Positions 50,115-60,450 are shown, counted from the first letter of the stretch. The stretch is DNA of 64,000 nt from Dysosmobacter sp. (GCA_026169195.1 JAPFEH010000046.1:1-64000); one strand, 5' to 3'. Program-made: numbers and translations. Notes: generated by a model not told the origin, from the sequence alone.

Positions 50115-51221
50115 ATGTTCCATAACGCTGTGATTCATCGGCGCGCGCTGCACCGGATTCCGGAACTGGATAACCGGCTTCCGGAAACCGTTCAGTATGT
50201 CCGTACTGCGCTGACAGGTCTGCACTGTCGGATCTTCAGTCCCGTTACAGGCAGTATCTGCGCATATTTTGACGCTGGAAAGCCGGAGACTGTGGCATTT
50301 CGGGCGGATATGGATGCGCTTCCGGTGGAGGAACGTTCCGGTGTGCCGTATGCTTCCGTCCATTCCGGCTGTATGCACGCCTGCGGGCATGACGGACATA
50401 CGGCCATGATGCTGACACTGGCAGAGCTGGTGGATGCCCGCCGTTCAGAGCTGCCCGGAAATGTGCTGTTTTTGTTTCAGCCCGCTGAGGAGACCACCGG
50501 CGGCGCACGGCCCCTGTGCGAAACAGGGATTTTGCAGGCCCATCGGGTCAGCCGGATTTTCGGAATGCATCTTTGGCCGGGATTGGAGGCGGGGAAGGTG
50601 TTCACCCGCCCCGGCCCCCTGATGGCGAGAGCCAACGAAGTGACCGTGACCATTACCGGAAAAAGCGTCCACCTCAGTCGGGCCGTGCAGGGAATCGACG
50701 CGCTGACCGCAGGCGCGGAATATTTGCGCAGGGCTTATGCCGCAGTGGACAGTCTGCCGCCCGATGAGCCGAGGGCATTCCTGTTTGGGAAGATGAACTC
50801 CGGCAGTGTCCGCAATGCCGTCAGCGGAAAGACCGTGCTGGAAGGGAGCCTGCGGACCTATCGGGAAGAGACCTATTCTGTTTGCAGGAACCGCCTGACG
50901 GAGCTCGGGGAAACGCTGGCCTGGGAAACCGGCTGCGCGGTGGAGGTGGACATCAATGAGGGATATCCGGCGGTTTGGAATCATGAAGCCCTGTATGAAA
51001 CCATTTGCGCCGCGCTGGGAGAGCATGCGCCCGATTTGCTGGATGCACCGGTTTTGGCGGCGGAGGATTTCTCTTATTATCAGAAATTCGTACCCGGTGT
51101 GTTTTTCTTTCTGGGACTCGGGCAGACACCGGAGCTTCATGCACCGGAATTCTGCTTCGATGACGAACGTGTACTGCCGCGGGGCGTGGATTTTTTGTAT
51201 CGGCTGCTGATGCTGGCATAA
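50115..51221 (+). CDS. M20 family amidohydrolase (possible N-acetyl-diaminopimelate deacetylase)
   Basis: FRADMDALPVEE, HACGHDGHTAMML, FLFQPAEETTGGA. Confidence 0.85.
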   Translation: MFHNAVIHRRALHRIPELDNRLPETVQYVRTALTGLHCRIFSPVTGSICAYFDAGKPETVAFRADMDALPVEERSGVPYASVHSGCMHACGHDGHTAMMLTLAELVDARRSELPGNVLFLFQPAEETTGGARPLCETGILQAHRVSRIFGMHLWPGLEAGKVFTRPGPLMARANEVTVTITGKSVHLSRAVQGIDALTAGAEYLRRAYAAVDSLPPDEPRAFLFGKMNSGSVRNAVSGKTVLEGSLRTYREETYSVCRNRLTELGETLAWETGCAVEVDINEGYPAVWNHEALYETICAALGEHAPDLLDAPVLAAEDFSYYQKFVPGVFFFLGLGQTPELHAPEFCFDDERVLPRGVDFLYRLLMLA

Positions 51222-51307
51222 ACCATGCGGCTGGACTGGCTGCCTGCTTCTTCGGGATCGTTTTCAGTTCCGGATTCCATGCGGGACTGCCTGAATGAAT
51301 CTGCACA

Positions 51308-51354
51308 CCCCCCCATTGTCAAACAGCAGCTCCGCTGGTGTGACAATGGGGGGA
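51308..51354. terminator. Bidirectional hairpin between convergent genes
   Basis: CCCCCCATTGTCA / TGACAATGGGGGG. Confidence 0.8.
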
Positions 51355-51449
51355 TGTTTGTGTGATGATGACATCGGGCAGCTTCTTACTGAGGAGCTGT
51401 CCGGAAGGGTGGCTGCAGCCTTCCCGTTTTTTGAGGAGTCAAACCCGGT

Positions 51450-53018
51450 TTAGTCGACCTTAGGGCCGGCGGCAACCACATCAGGACTCATATGGGTATA
51501 TTTTTTGAAGTTCTCTGCAAAGCTCCGGGCAAGCTTCCGGCAGCTCTCGTGATATGCCGCCTTATCCTCCCATGTGTTTTCCGGAATCAGCAGTTCGGAG
51601 GGGACGCCCGTGATGGCGGTGGGGACCTGAACGCCGAAGGTCGGATCGGTTACAAAGCCGGCGTTTTCCAGTTCGCCGGTCAGTGCGGCAGTGATCATGG
51701 CCCGGGTGTAGCTGAGCTTCATCCGCTTGCCGGTCCCGTTCCAGCCGGTATTGACCAGATAAACGTGAGCACCGGATTTTTCGACCTTTTCTGCCAGCAT
51801 GTTCGCATAAACGGAAGGATCCAGAGGCAGGAAGGGTTCCCCGAAGCAGGTGGAAAAGGTGGGGACGGGCTCGGTGATGCCGATTTCCGTGCCGGCGACC
51901 TTGGAGGTGAAGCCGGAGACAAAATAATACATGGCCTGATTGCGGCTGAGCTTTGAAATGGGAGGCAGAACGCCATAGGCATCGGCCGTCAGGAAAATCA
52001 CGGTTTTGGGAACGCTCTGGCTCATGCCGGAAAGCTCTGCGTTGGGAATATACTCTACCGGATATCCCACGCGGCTGTTCACTGCCAGAGAGTCGTCATC
52101 AAAGTCGAATTCCCGGGTATTCTCATCCATGACCACATTTTCTACCAGAGCGCCGAATCGAATGGCATTGTAAATCTCCGGTTCACCCTCGGGGCTGAGG
52201 TTGATGCACTTGGCGTAACAGCCGCCTTCAAAGTTGAAAACGGAATCGTCTGCCCAGCCGTGCTCGTCATCGCCGATCAGCTTCCGGTTGGGATCCGCGG
52301 AGAGCGTGGTTTTTCCGGTGCCGCTGAGGCCGAAGAATACGGCGGTGTCTCCGGCCTTGCCGATGTTGGCGGAGCAGTGCATCGGAAATACACCCTGCTT
52401 GGGCAGCACGTAATTCATGACGGAGAACACGGATTTTTTGATTTCACCGGCATATTGTGTGCCGCAGATGACGACCTGCCGTTCTTCGTAGTTGACCAGA
52501 ATTGCGGCCTCCGAGCGGGTCCCGTCGATCTCGGGGATACATTTGAATCCGGGGGCTGCGAGAATGGTGTAGTCCGCGGAAAAATCGCGGAGCTGCTCTG
52601 CGGTGGGCCGGCGCAGCAGCTGGTGGATGAACAGGTTCTGGGAGGCAAGCTCGGTGATGACCCGGAAGGCCTGCGTGTATTTGGGATCTGCGCCGGCAAA
52701 ACCATCAAATACAAAAAGTTCTCTGCCCTGCAGATAAGCCAGCACTTTGCTTCGGATGGATTCGAATGCCTGCTTTTCAATCGGCCGGTTCACAGCGCCC
52801 CATGCGATTTCATCATGAACCGCGGGAGTGTCCACAATAAACTTGTCATTGGCGCTGCGTCCGGTATATTTACCGGTTTTGACGACCAGCGCACCGGTGT
52901 TGGAGAGCGTGCCTTCACCGCGGCGGAGAGCGTGTTCCGTCAATTGGGCGGGAGTCAGGTTGCGATAGACCGCAGAGGGGTTGATGATACCCAACGCCTC
53001 AAGACCAAAAGTTTCCAT
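51450..53018 (-). CDS. pckA: Phosphoenolpyruvate carboxykinase (ATP)
   Basis: FFGLSGTGKTTLSADPNRKLIGDDEHGW. Confidence 0.97.
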   Translation of the reverse strand: METFGLEALGIINPSAVYRNLTPAQLTEHALRRGEGTLSNTGALVVKTGKYTGRSANDKFIVDTPAVHDEIAWGAVNRPIEKQAFESIRSKVLAYLQGRELFVFDGFAGADPKYTQAFRVITELASQNLFIHQLLRRPTAEQLRDFSADYTILAAPGFKCIPEIDGTRSEAAILVNYEERQVVICGTQYAGEIKKSVFSVMNYVLPKQGVFPMHCSANIGKAGDTAVFFGLSGTGKTTLSADPNRKLIGDDEHGWADDSVFNFEGGCYAKCINLSPEGEPEIYNAIRFGALVENVVMDENTREFDFDDDSLAVNSRVGYPVEYIPNAELSGMSQSVPKTVIFLTADAYGVLPPISKLSRNQAMYYFVSGFTSKVAGTEIGITEPVPTFSTCFGEPFLPLDPSVYANMLAEKVEKSGAHVYLVNTGWNGTGKRMKLSYTRAMITAALTGELENAGFVTDPTFGVQVPTAITGVPSELLIPENTWEDKAAYHESCRKLARSFAENFKKYTHMSPDVVAAGPKVD

Positions 53019-53081
53019 TTATCAGATTCCTCCTTATTTGCAGAGCCGGACTCCCGAAAAAACCGGCGTCCGGACCGGCGT

Positions 53082-53942
53082 TCATTGTGGATGCGCCTGC
53101 AGCGCTTCGGCGAGACGGGCAAAATCCGCCAATGTCAGCCGCTCGCCCCGAACCTCGGGACTGAGGCCGCAGTGCATGATAGCATTCCGGATCACGTCCC
53201 TGCCGTATCCGGGCAGAGCTGCGCTGAGACTGTTTACCAAGGTTTTGCGGCGCAGCAGAAAAGCGCCGCGGATAACTTTGAAAAAGAATGCTTCGTCCCG
53301 GACGGCTACCGGAGGAGCCTTCCTCCGGACACACCGCAGCACGGCGGAAGTGACCTTGGGAGCGGGGAGAAACTTTTCCGGCGGAACGTCAAAGAGGGCT
53401 TCCGTCTCCATATAGTATTGCAGGAACATCGAGAAGGCGCCGCCATCCGCCGACCCCTGCGGAGCGGAAAGTCGCTGGGCGACCTCCTTTTGAATCAGAA
53501 CCGTGATCGTCTCGAAACAGGGACTTTCCACCAGCTTTGCCAATACCGGAGTCGTAATGTTATAAGGGAGATTGGCGCAGACAATGGGCCGGAGTCCCTG
53601 AAACTTTTCCGCTGCCAGCGCGTCCAGATCCAGTTTCATCACATCCCCCGGCACGATCTCCACATTGGGATATTCCGCCATGGTTTCTGCCAGCACGGGC
53701 AGCAGGGAGCGGTCCAATTCTACGGAGACGACTTTTCCGGCCCGTCGGGCCAGTTCCGCAGTCAGGGGGCCGATACCCGGACCGATCTCCAGTACGCCGC
53801 AGCTCCGATCCGCCTGAGACGCAGCGGCGATATCCGCCGGAACGGCCGGATCAATGAGAAAATTCTGTCCCATGGATTTGGAAAAATGAAATCCGTGGCG
53901 CTCCAAAAGCACCCGGATGGTATGATAATCACATAATTCCAT
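53082..53942 (-). CDS. rsmA: 16S rRNA (adenine(1518)-N(6)/adenine(1519)-N(6))-dimethyltransferase
   Basis: KSMGQNFLID, LEIGPGIGPLTAELA, NLPYNITTPVL. Confidence 0.96.
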   Translation of the reverse strand: MELCDYHTIRVLLERHGFHFSKSMGQNFLIDPAVPADIAAASQADRSCGVLEIGPGIGPLTAELARRAGKVVSVELDRSLLPVLAETMAEYPNVEIVPGDVMKLDLDALAAEKFQGLRPIVCANLPYNITTPVLAKLVESPCFETITVLIQKEVAQRLSAPQGSADGGAFSMFLQYYMETEALFDVPPEKFLPAPKVTSAVLRCVRRKAPPVAVRDEAFFFKVIRGAFLLRRKTLVNSLSAALPGYGRDVIRNAIMHCGLSPEVRGERLTLADFARLAEALQAHPQ

Positions 53943-54046
53943 CAGCATACCGCCTTTCGTATTTCTATCAGTATACCAAAAAAAAACCGGCTTGCCAACT
54001 TGTAAAAAAACAGATATACTGCGAAAAAGAAGGAAAAGAGGAGAGC

Positions 54047-54736
54047 ATGATGCTGAAAACAATTTTTTTCGATTTGGATGACACCCTGCTGGATTTCACC
54101 AGAGCGGAGGCGGAAGCACTGAGCCGGACGCTGCGGGCCTTTGAGATTGAACCGCTTCCGGCAATTCTGGAGCGGTATCACGAGCTGAACCGCCGGCAGT
54201 GGGAGCTGCTGGAGGAAGGCGTGATTTCCCGTGAGCAGGTACTGACCTGCCGGTTTGATCTTTTGTTTGAAGAGCTGGGGGTACAGCGCTCCAGTCGGGC
54301 GGTCTGCGACTGCTATGAGCAGCGGCTGGCGCACGGGCACTGGTTTGTGCCGGGAGCACCGGAGCTGCTGGAACAGCTGGCTCCCCGATATGACCTGTAT
54401 CTGGCGTCCAACGGCGCGGCAGCGGTGCAGTATGCGCGGCTGAAAAGTGCAGGGATCGGACATTATTTCCGCGGGATTTTTATTTCCGAGGAGATGCCTG
54501 CCGATAAGCCCAGTCCGGATTTTTTCAAGGCGGCTTTTGCGGCCATTCCGGATTTTGACCCGAAGAAGGCATTGGTGGTGGGGGACAGCCTGACTTCCGA
54601 TATCCGTGGCGGTCGGGATGCCGGACTCCGTACCTGCTGGTTTGATCCGCATGGTCGGCCGCCAAGGCCGGAGATCGTTCCGGATTACAGGATCCAGTCC
54701 CTGTCAGAGCTTCCGCCGCTTTTGGAAAGGCTGTAA
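54047..54736 (+). CDS. YjjG-type HAD hydrolase (noncanonical pyrimidine nucleotidase family)
   Basis: FFDLDDTLLDF ... SNGAAAVQYARLKSAGI ... VVGDSLTSDIRGGRDAG. Confidence 0.88.
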   Translation: MMLKTIFFDLDDTLLDFTRAEAEALSRTLRAFEIEPLPAILERYHELNRRQWELLEEGVISREQVLTCRFDLLFEELGVQRSSRAVCDCYEQRLAHGHWFVPGAPELLEQLAPRYDLYLASNGAAAVQYARLKSAGIGHYFRGIFISEEMPADKPSPDFFKAAFAAIPDFDPKKALVVGDSLTSDIRGGRDAGLRTCWFDPHGRPPRPEIVPDYRIQSLSELPPLLERL

Positions 54737-54741
54737 CGGAT

Positions 54742-54780
54742 AAAACTGCCGCCGGTACGATTTGTACCGGCGGCAGTTTT
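54742..54780. terminator. Bidirectional terminator
   Basis: AAAACTGCCGCCGGTAC-N5-GTACCGGCGGCAGTTTT. Confidence 0.9.
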
Positions 54781-54795
54781 ATAAAACATGATGGG

Positions 54796-55821
54796 TTATT
54801 CCAGAATATAGACGGTGCAGCTACGGCGGCCGAATTCGATGCATTCGCGGTAACTGTTGAAATACAAATCGACCTTATTGCCCCGGACACCGGTGTCCCG
54901 CGCGACAGACATCCCGTATACGATGCCGTCATTGGTTACAATATACATTCGGGTGCCCAGCGGGATGACCCGCTTATCCACCGCCACAGTACCCACATCC
55001 ACCAGCGTTCCGGTGGCAGTGGTATAATCCGCGCCGCCATGTCCGGCGGTGTAGGCGGTGGCAGTCATGCTCTTTGCCTGAGAAAAAGCCAGAGTATTGC
55101 CGGAAGCAAAGACCAGAGTACCGCTGCCGTCCGCATTTTTCCGGATGTCGGTAACGCGGTCGGACTGTGTGACGGTGGAGGCGGCGGTGCCGTATTCCAC
55201 GATCTGATCTACTGCGGTACTGTCCAGCTCCTCTACAAACTGACGGCTGATGCGGTTGCCGTTGGACCACACCACCTCGTAGACAGAAGTGCGGACGCCG
55301 TCCTTTCCTGTCTGTACGACCTGTTCGGTGCCCTTGGGCAGATCGGGGTTGGCAACGCGGACTGTTTGAAAAGCCTCTGCCTCACGGGTTTCTTCGTAGT
55401 AGGTGATGTCCTCCGCGACCGTGATCGTCAGCTCCTGCTGGGACAAATCAACAGCCACCATCTCCAGCGGGCTGGGGGAAATCCCCATGCGGTCCAGCAG
55501 GGCGGAGATGCTTTCCTTTCGGGAAACCGTGGAAAGCGTCTCCTGATTATGATGGATTGTGACCTCCAGTTTGGCGTCCAGAGAAATATCGTAGCCCTGA
55601 CTGCCAGAGGCAACATATACCATATGATCGGACAGATCGGGAACTTCCTGCGAACCGTCCAGTACAATGGCGGAGTCCTCTACGCCTGTGAGAATATACA
55701 GGGCGTCTGCCCAGTTGGTGGCAGCGGCGCCGGTAACCAGTGCGGCAGCCACAGCTGTTAGGAGCAAAGCGGGGGATTTCAAATGTGCGAGCAGTTTTTT
55801 TTGCAGGTCATGTGTGTTCAA
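54796..55821 (-). CDS. DUF348/G5/3D-domain cell-wall protein (YabE/Rpf2-like)
   Basis: KLEVTIHHNQETLSTVSRKESISALLDRMGI; G5-like region; 3D domain TATAYTAG...DTGVRGNKVDLYF. Confidence 0.9.
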   Translation of the reverse strand: MNTHDLQKKLLAHLKSPALLLTAVAAALVTGAAATNWADALYILTGVEDSAIVLDGSQEVPDLSDHMVYVASGSQGYDISLDAKLEVTIHHNQETLSTVSRKESISALLDRMGISPSPLEMVAVDLSQQELTITVAEDITYYEETREAEAFQTVRVANPDLPKGTEQVVQTGKDGVRTSVYEVVWSNGNRISRQFVEELDSTAVDQIVEYGTAASTVTQSDRVTDIRKNADGSGTLVFASGNTLAFSQAKSMTATAYTAGHGGADYTTATGTLVDVGTVAVDKRVIPLGTRMYIVTNDGIVYGMSVARDTGVRGNKVDLYFNSYRECIEFGRRSCTVYILE

Positions 55822-56083
55822 AACCGTACCTCCTGAATGTGGTTTTTCCGGCTCACAGATCTGGTTGGATCGGGAGCACGCAGAGCTGCATCCAGAGTTG
55901 GAAACAACTTGTAACTTTTGTTACCAGCTAAAAAACTGGGGACAGTATACACCTATCACCCACTTTTGTCAAGTTTTTGTGGATATCAACGCACTTTTGT
56001 TCCCGCTTCGGACAAAATAAAATCAAAAAAATGAAAATTATCCCATATGAAATAAGAAAATAGTAACAAAAAGTAACAAAAAT

Positions 56084-56116
56084 CTGCCCCCCGGCATGAA
56101 CCATGCCGGGGGGCAG
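56084..56116 (-). terminator. Intrinsic terminator of the copA-csoR-copZ group
   Basis: CTGCCCCCCGGCATG / CATGCCGGGGGGCAG, T-run on minus strand. Confidence 0.85.
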
Positions 56117-56132
56117 CAGGGGATGAAAGCGG

Positions 56133-56330
56133 TCAATGTTGTACTTCCGGTGAAAAGCCCAGATCATCCAGCTCATTGACGGCAGTCTGCACACAGTTCT
56201 GGCAGCCGTCAATGGTGACCTGCTTTGCTTCCAGATTGACGGTAAAGGTCAGGTTTGCCGCTTCAAGGGCGTTGGTGATGCGCTTGACACAGTTTTCGCA
56301 CATCATGTCGGGGACGTTGATGATGGTCAT
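56133..56330 (-). CDS. Heavy-metal-associated domain protein (CopZ-like)
   Basis: HMA fold with MMCENC metal site. Confidence 0.85.
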   Translation of the reverse strand: MTIINVPDMMCENCVKRITNALEAANLTFTVNLEAKQVTIDGCQNCVQTAVNELDDLGFSPEVQH

Positions 56331-56358
56331 GTTTGGTTCCTCCTTTTGAATACAGTGG

Positions 56359-56655
56359 TTATTTCATCAGTTTTTCCACGGTCCGCACCAATTCATCCAC
56401 GATTTCCGGATCTCCGTTTCGGATGCCGTCTGTGACACAGGTACGGATGTGGGCAGCCAGAAGCTCACGGGAAAAGGCGTTCAGGGCGGACTGGATCGCG
56501 GAGACCTGCGTCAGAATGTCGGTGCAGTAGATTTCCCGCTCCACCATACCGCGGACGCCGCGGACCTGTCCTTCGATGCGGCTCAGGCGTTTGAGAAGCG
56601 CCCCGGATTCCTCGGATGACCGGTGCTTGTGCCGGCAGCAATCGGTTGATTCCAT
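56359..56655 (-). CDS. csoR: CsoR-family copper-sensing repressor
   Basis: LLKRLSRIEGQVRGVRGMVEREIYCTDILTQVSAIQSAL. Confidence 0.92.
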   Translation of the reverse strand: MESTDCCRHKHRSSEESGALLKRLSRIEGQVRGVRGMVEREIYCTDILTQVSAIQSALNAFSRELLAAHIRTCVTDGIRNGDPEIVDELVRTVEKLMK

Positions 56656-56668
56656 GATCGGACCTCCT

Positions 56669-58918
56669 TCAAAGTTTTGCGCGGCTCAGCCGCAGGGCAT
56701 TGCCCACCACACATACGGAGCTGAGGCTCATCGCCGCGCCGGCAAACATGGGGGAGAGCAGCGGGCCGCCGAACAGATACAAAAGACCTGCCGCGACGGG
56801 GATGCCGATGGTGTTGTAGCAGAACGCCCAGAACAGGTTTTGCTTGATATTCCGCAGGGTCAGGGATGAGAGGCGCAGCGCGCGGGGGACGTCCCGCAGA
56901 TCCGAGCGCATCAGGACAATATCAGCGGACTCAATGGCAATATCGCTGCCGGTCCCGATGGCGCAGCCCACAGTGGCAGCGGTCAGCGCGGGGGCGTCAT
57001 TGATGCCGTCGCCTACCATCATCACTTTGCGGCCCTGCGCCTGCAGCTGTTGAACGACACCGGCCTTCTCTTCCGGCAGGACCTGAGCGATGACGTCATC
57101 CACACCGACCAGAGCGCCGATATGCTCTGCCGCGGCCTGACGGTCGCCGGTCAGCAATACGGTACGGATCCCTTGCTGTTTCAGAGCTTGAATGGCGGCT
57201 GCACTGGTTTCCTTTACCGGATCTGCCACGGAAATCAGACCCAGCAGATGCCCGTCTGCCGCAAAGAACATGGGAGTTTCCCCCTGTGCAGACAGCTGCC
57301 CTGCCAGAGTCAGCAAGGGAGCGTGGGAGATCCCGTGTTCCTCCAGAAGCCGCTGGTTGCCGGCCAGAATGGTTTTGCCTTCCCACGTTGCCAGCAGGCC
57401 CCGGCCGGAGAGATTTTCGAATGCCGAGGGACGGGACAGCCCCGTCAGCCCCTTTTCTTTGGCATAGGCAGTGATCGCCTGAGCCAGCGGGTGGGCGGAG
57501 ACGGATTCGACTGCGGCCGCGGTTTGCAGCAAAACGGTTTCCTCGCAGTTCAGCGGAACCACCTTGGTAACGGCAGGCTCCCCTTTGGTCACCGTGCCGG
57601 TTTTGTCCAGCACCACAGTGTCAATGCTGTGGGTGATCTCCAGAATCTCGCCGGAGCGAATCAGGATCCCGTTTCGCGCGCCCAGACCGGTGCCCACCAT
57701 AATGGCGGTGGGCGTCGCCAACCCGAGGGCACAGGGGCAGGCAATGACAAGCACAGAGGTAAAGACCTTCAAAACGAAGGAGAAGGGCTGTCCTGCCACA
57801 GCCCAGGCCACAGCGGCCAGCAGCGCGATCAGCATGACGGCGGGGACGAAGACGCCGGCGACTTTGTCGGCGGTTTTGGAAATGGGGGCTTTTTTTCCTT
57901 GGGCATCCTCTACAAAGCGGATGATACGGGCAAGTGTGGTATCCTGCCCTGTGCGGGTCACCTGCACATACAGCACGCCGTTTTGGTTGACGCTTCCTCC
58001 GATGACCTCACTGCCGGCCTCTTTTTCCACCGGCATACTCTCTCCGGTCAGCATGGATTCGTTGACGCTGCTGCTGCCCTCTGTAACCACGCCGTCTGCG
58101 GGAATCCGCGCACCGGGCTTTACCAGTACCAGATCTCCGGATTTCAACTGGCTGGTAGGGACCTCCTGTCCGGAAGCGGCCAGAATGGCAGTGTCCGGAG
58201 CCAGCTGCATCAAGGCGGTGATCGCGCCCTTGGTTTTCTGCATATTGCGGCTTTCTAGGAATTTTCCCAAGGAGACCAGCGTCAGCACCACTGCCGCGGA
58301 TTCGTAGTAGAGATTGTGGACATAACTGTGCGGAGCGTCCGAAATCAGGAAGGTCATGACCACACTGTATAGAAAGGAGCAGGCGGAACCAATGGCAACC
58401 AGAGAGTCCATGTTGGGGTTTCCGTGGACCAGAGCCTTAAAGCCGCTGGTAAAGAAATTCCGCCCGCAGTACAACACGGGAATGGTCAGCAGCAGCTGCA
58501 AAACAGCGAAGTTTACAGGATGCGTGTGCATGGAAAAGAGATCGGGCAGCGGAAGGGCCGGCAGTCCAAAGGGCAGCATTTGTCCCATGGACACGTATAG
58601 AAGGATCAGGGAAAAGATGCCGGCAGTGATCAATTCCGCTTTTTTGCGGCGCAAAGGATCTTCTTCGGTGCCGGCGGGAGAGGGAGGCGGGCTTTCCGGA
58701 TTTTCCGCGTGGAGTGCAGCGCCAAAGCCGGCTTTTTCCACCTTGGCAATGATCTGTTCCGGACTTACTTGGGAAGGATCATAGCAAATGGTCATGATGC
58801 CGGTCGTCAGATTGACCTCGCTGCGGTCTACACCCGGAAGCTTCCGGGTTACCCGTTCCACGGAAGCGCTGCAGGCAGCGCAGTGCATTCCGGAAATATC
58901 ATATTTTTCTTCCTGCAT
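56669..58918 (-). CDS. copA: Copper-translocating P-type ATPase
   Basis: N-terminal GMHCAAC HMA, CPC motif (IACPCALGLATP), DKTGTVT. Confidence 0.96.
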   Translation of the reverse strand: MQEEKYDISGMHCAACSASVERVTRKLPGVDRSEVNLTTGIMTICYDPSQVSPEQIIAKVEKAGFGAALHAENPESPPPSPAGTEEDPLRRKKAELITAGIFSLILLYVSMGQMLPFGLPALPLPDLFSMHTHPVNFAVLQLLLTIPVLYCGRNFFTSGFKALVHGNPNMDSLVAIGSACSFLYSVVMTFLISDAPHSYVHNLYYESAAVVLTLVSLGKFLESRNMQKTKGAITALMQLAPDTAILAASGQEVPTSQLKSGDLVLVKPGARIPADGVVTEGSSSVNESMLTGESMPVEKEAGSEVIGGSVNQNGVLYVQVTRTGQDTTLARIIRFVEDAQGKKAPISKTADKVAGVFVPAVMLIALLAAVAWAVAGQPFSFVLKVFTSVLVIACPCALGLATPTAIMVGTGLGARNGILIRSGEILEITHSIDTVVLDKTGTVTKGEPAVTKVVPLNCEETVLLQTAAAVESVSAHPLAQAITAYAKEKGLTGLSRPSAFENLSGRGLLATWEGKTILAGNQRLLEEHGISHAPLLTLAGQLSAQGETPMFFAADGHLLGLISVADPVKETSAAAIQALKQQGIRTVLLTGDRQAAAEHIGALVGVDDVIAQVLPEEKAGVVQQLQAQGRKVMMVGDGINDAPALTAATVGCAIGTGSDIAIESADIVLMRSDLRDVPRALRLSSLTLRNIKQNLFWAFCYNTIGIPVAAGLLYLFGGPLLSPMFAGAAMSLSSVCVVGNALRLSRAKL

Positions 58919-58943
58919 GAGAGATACCTCCTTTGAGAGAACG

Positions 58944-58993
58944 ATACCCCCGGGGGGTATTTACTGGCAATATCATATACCCCTAGGGGGTAT
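58944..58993 (-). promoter_or_regulatory. Two CsoR operator palindromes in the copA promoter
   Basis: ATACCCCCGGGGGGTAT (58944-58960) and ATACCCCTAGGGGGTAT (58977-58993); minus strand TTGACA-N17-TATGAT spans the second. Confidence 0.9.
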
Positions 58994-59135
58994 TTGTCAA
59001 GTGGATTGGGAAATCATGCTTTTGACACACGGAATTTTCAGAAACCCCCTTGACATTCAAAGGCGGTGTGATATGATGATATTGAAAACTGACAAAAAAT
59101 TTGCTTGACTAAAAAAAATTAAGAGGTAAGGGGTT

Positions 59136-60350
59136 ATGAAAGAAACGATCAAATGGACTGCCAATCATATGCCGGCCAGCGATGACCGTCAGCTTTCCAT
59201 CATGTCCCTGAGCAATGTGGCAAAAGCGCGCTTTTTTCACCATAGCTTTCCGCAATATACCGTGACGCCGCTGGCCCAGCTGGATGGGATGGCGCGCTAT
59301 CTGGGACTGGGGGGCTTGTTTGTCAAGGACGAATCTTACCGGTTTGGTCTGAACGCCTTTAAGGTTCTCGGCGGTTCTTTCGCCATGGCACGGTATATCG
59401 CTCAGCAGATGGGGCGCGATGTATCGGAAATGACCTATGACTATCTGACCAGCGAGGCATTGAAGAAAGAGTTTGGTCAGGCAACCTTTTTTACCGCTAC
59501 GGACGGCAATCATGGCCGCGGTGTGGCTTGGGCTGCCAATAAACTGGGGCAGAAGGCAGTGGTCCATATGCCGAAGGGCAGCAGCCAGACCCGCTATGAC
59601 AACATTGCCAAGGAAGGCGCTCAGGTCACCATTGAAGAGGTCAACTACGATGATTGTGTCCGCATGGCTGCCGCCGAAGCTGCTGCCACGGAGCATGGCG
59701 TGGTGGTGCAGGATACAGCTTGGGAGGGATATGAGGAGATCCCCGCTTGGATCATGCAGGGCTACGGCACCATGGCGGCTGAAGCTGCTGAGCAGATGCG
59801 GCAAATCAATGTGAACCGTCCCACCCATGTATTTGTGCAGGCAGGCGTTGGCAGCCTTGCCGGCGCCGTGGTGGGGTATTTTACCAATTTGTTCCCCAAT
59901 GACCCGCCGAAATTTGTGGTGATGGAGGCGCGTGCAGCCGATTGCCTGTACCGTGGCGCTGTGGCTGGAGATGGAAGTCCCAGAATCGTGGAAGGAGATC
60001 TGCAGACCATCATGGCGGGATTGGCCTGCGGTGAACCCAATATCCTCTCTTGGGATATTCTGCGCAATCATGTATCTGCCTTTATTTCATGTCCTGATTG
60101 GGTCAGTGCCCGGGGAATGCGGATGCTGGGCGTCCCCGTTAAGGGAGATCCGACGGTCATCTCCGGTGAGTCCGGCGCCGTGGGAATGGGACTGCTGGCG
60201 GCGATCATGGAGGATGATACGTACAAGGATCTGCGGGAGCATCTGGGACTGGACCGCTTCAGTCAGGTCTTGATGTTCTCCACAGAGGGAAACACGGATC
60301 CCATGAAGTTCCGCAAGGTGCTCTGGGATGGAGAGTATCCTACGGTTTGA
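59136..60350 (+). CDS. dpaL: Diaminopropionate ammonia-lyase
   Basis: PLP fold-type II: KDESYRFGLNAFKVLGGSFA, TDGNHGRGVAWAA, VFVQAGVGSLAGAVVGYF. Confidence 0.93.
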   Translation: MKETIKWTANHMPASDDRQLSIMSLSNVAKARFFHHSFPQYTVTPLAQLDGMARYLGLGGLFVKDESYRFGLNAFKVLGGSFAMARYIAQQMGRDVSEMTYDYLTSEALKKEFGQATFFTATDGNHGRGVAWAANKLGQKAVVHMPKGSSQTRYDNIAKEGAQVTIEEVNYDDCVRMAAAEAAATEHGVVVQDTAWEGYEEIPAWIMQGYGTMAAEAAEQMRQINVNRPTHVFVQAGVGSLAGAVVGYFTNLFPNDPPKFVVMEARAADCLYRGAVAGDGSPRIVEGDLQTIMAGLACGEPNILSWDILRNHVSAFISCPDWVSARGMRMLGVPVKGDPTVISGESGAVGMGLLAAIMEDDTYKDLREHLGLDRFSQVLMFSTEGNTDPMKFRKVLWDGEYPTV

Positions 60351-60450
60351 TGATATGGAATGTTTGGGACGCGGCGGCTTTTGAAGCCGGCCGCGTGCTG
60401 TTTTCAGCCGGTGATTGCCGGATCTTTGCCGGAAAGGCTTGAAATCCTAA

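Noticed and set aside
55821-56080. c-di-AMP (ydaO) riboswitch before the 3D-domain gene
   Set aside because: No ydaO core motifs seen; only a good promoter (minus strand TTGACA-N17-TATACT near 55945-55975)
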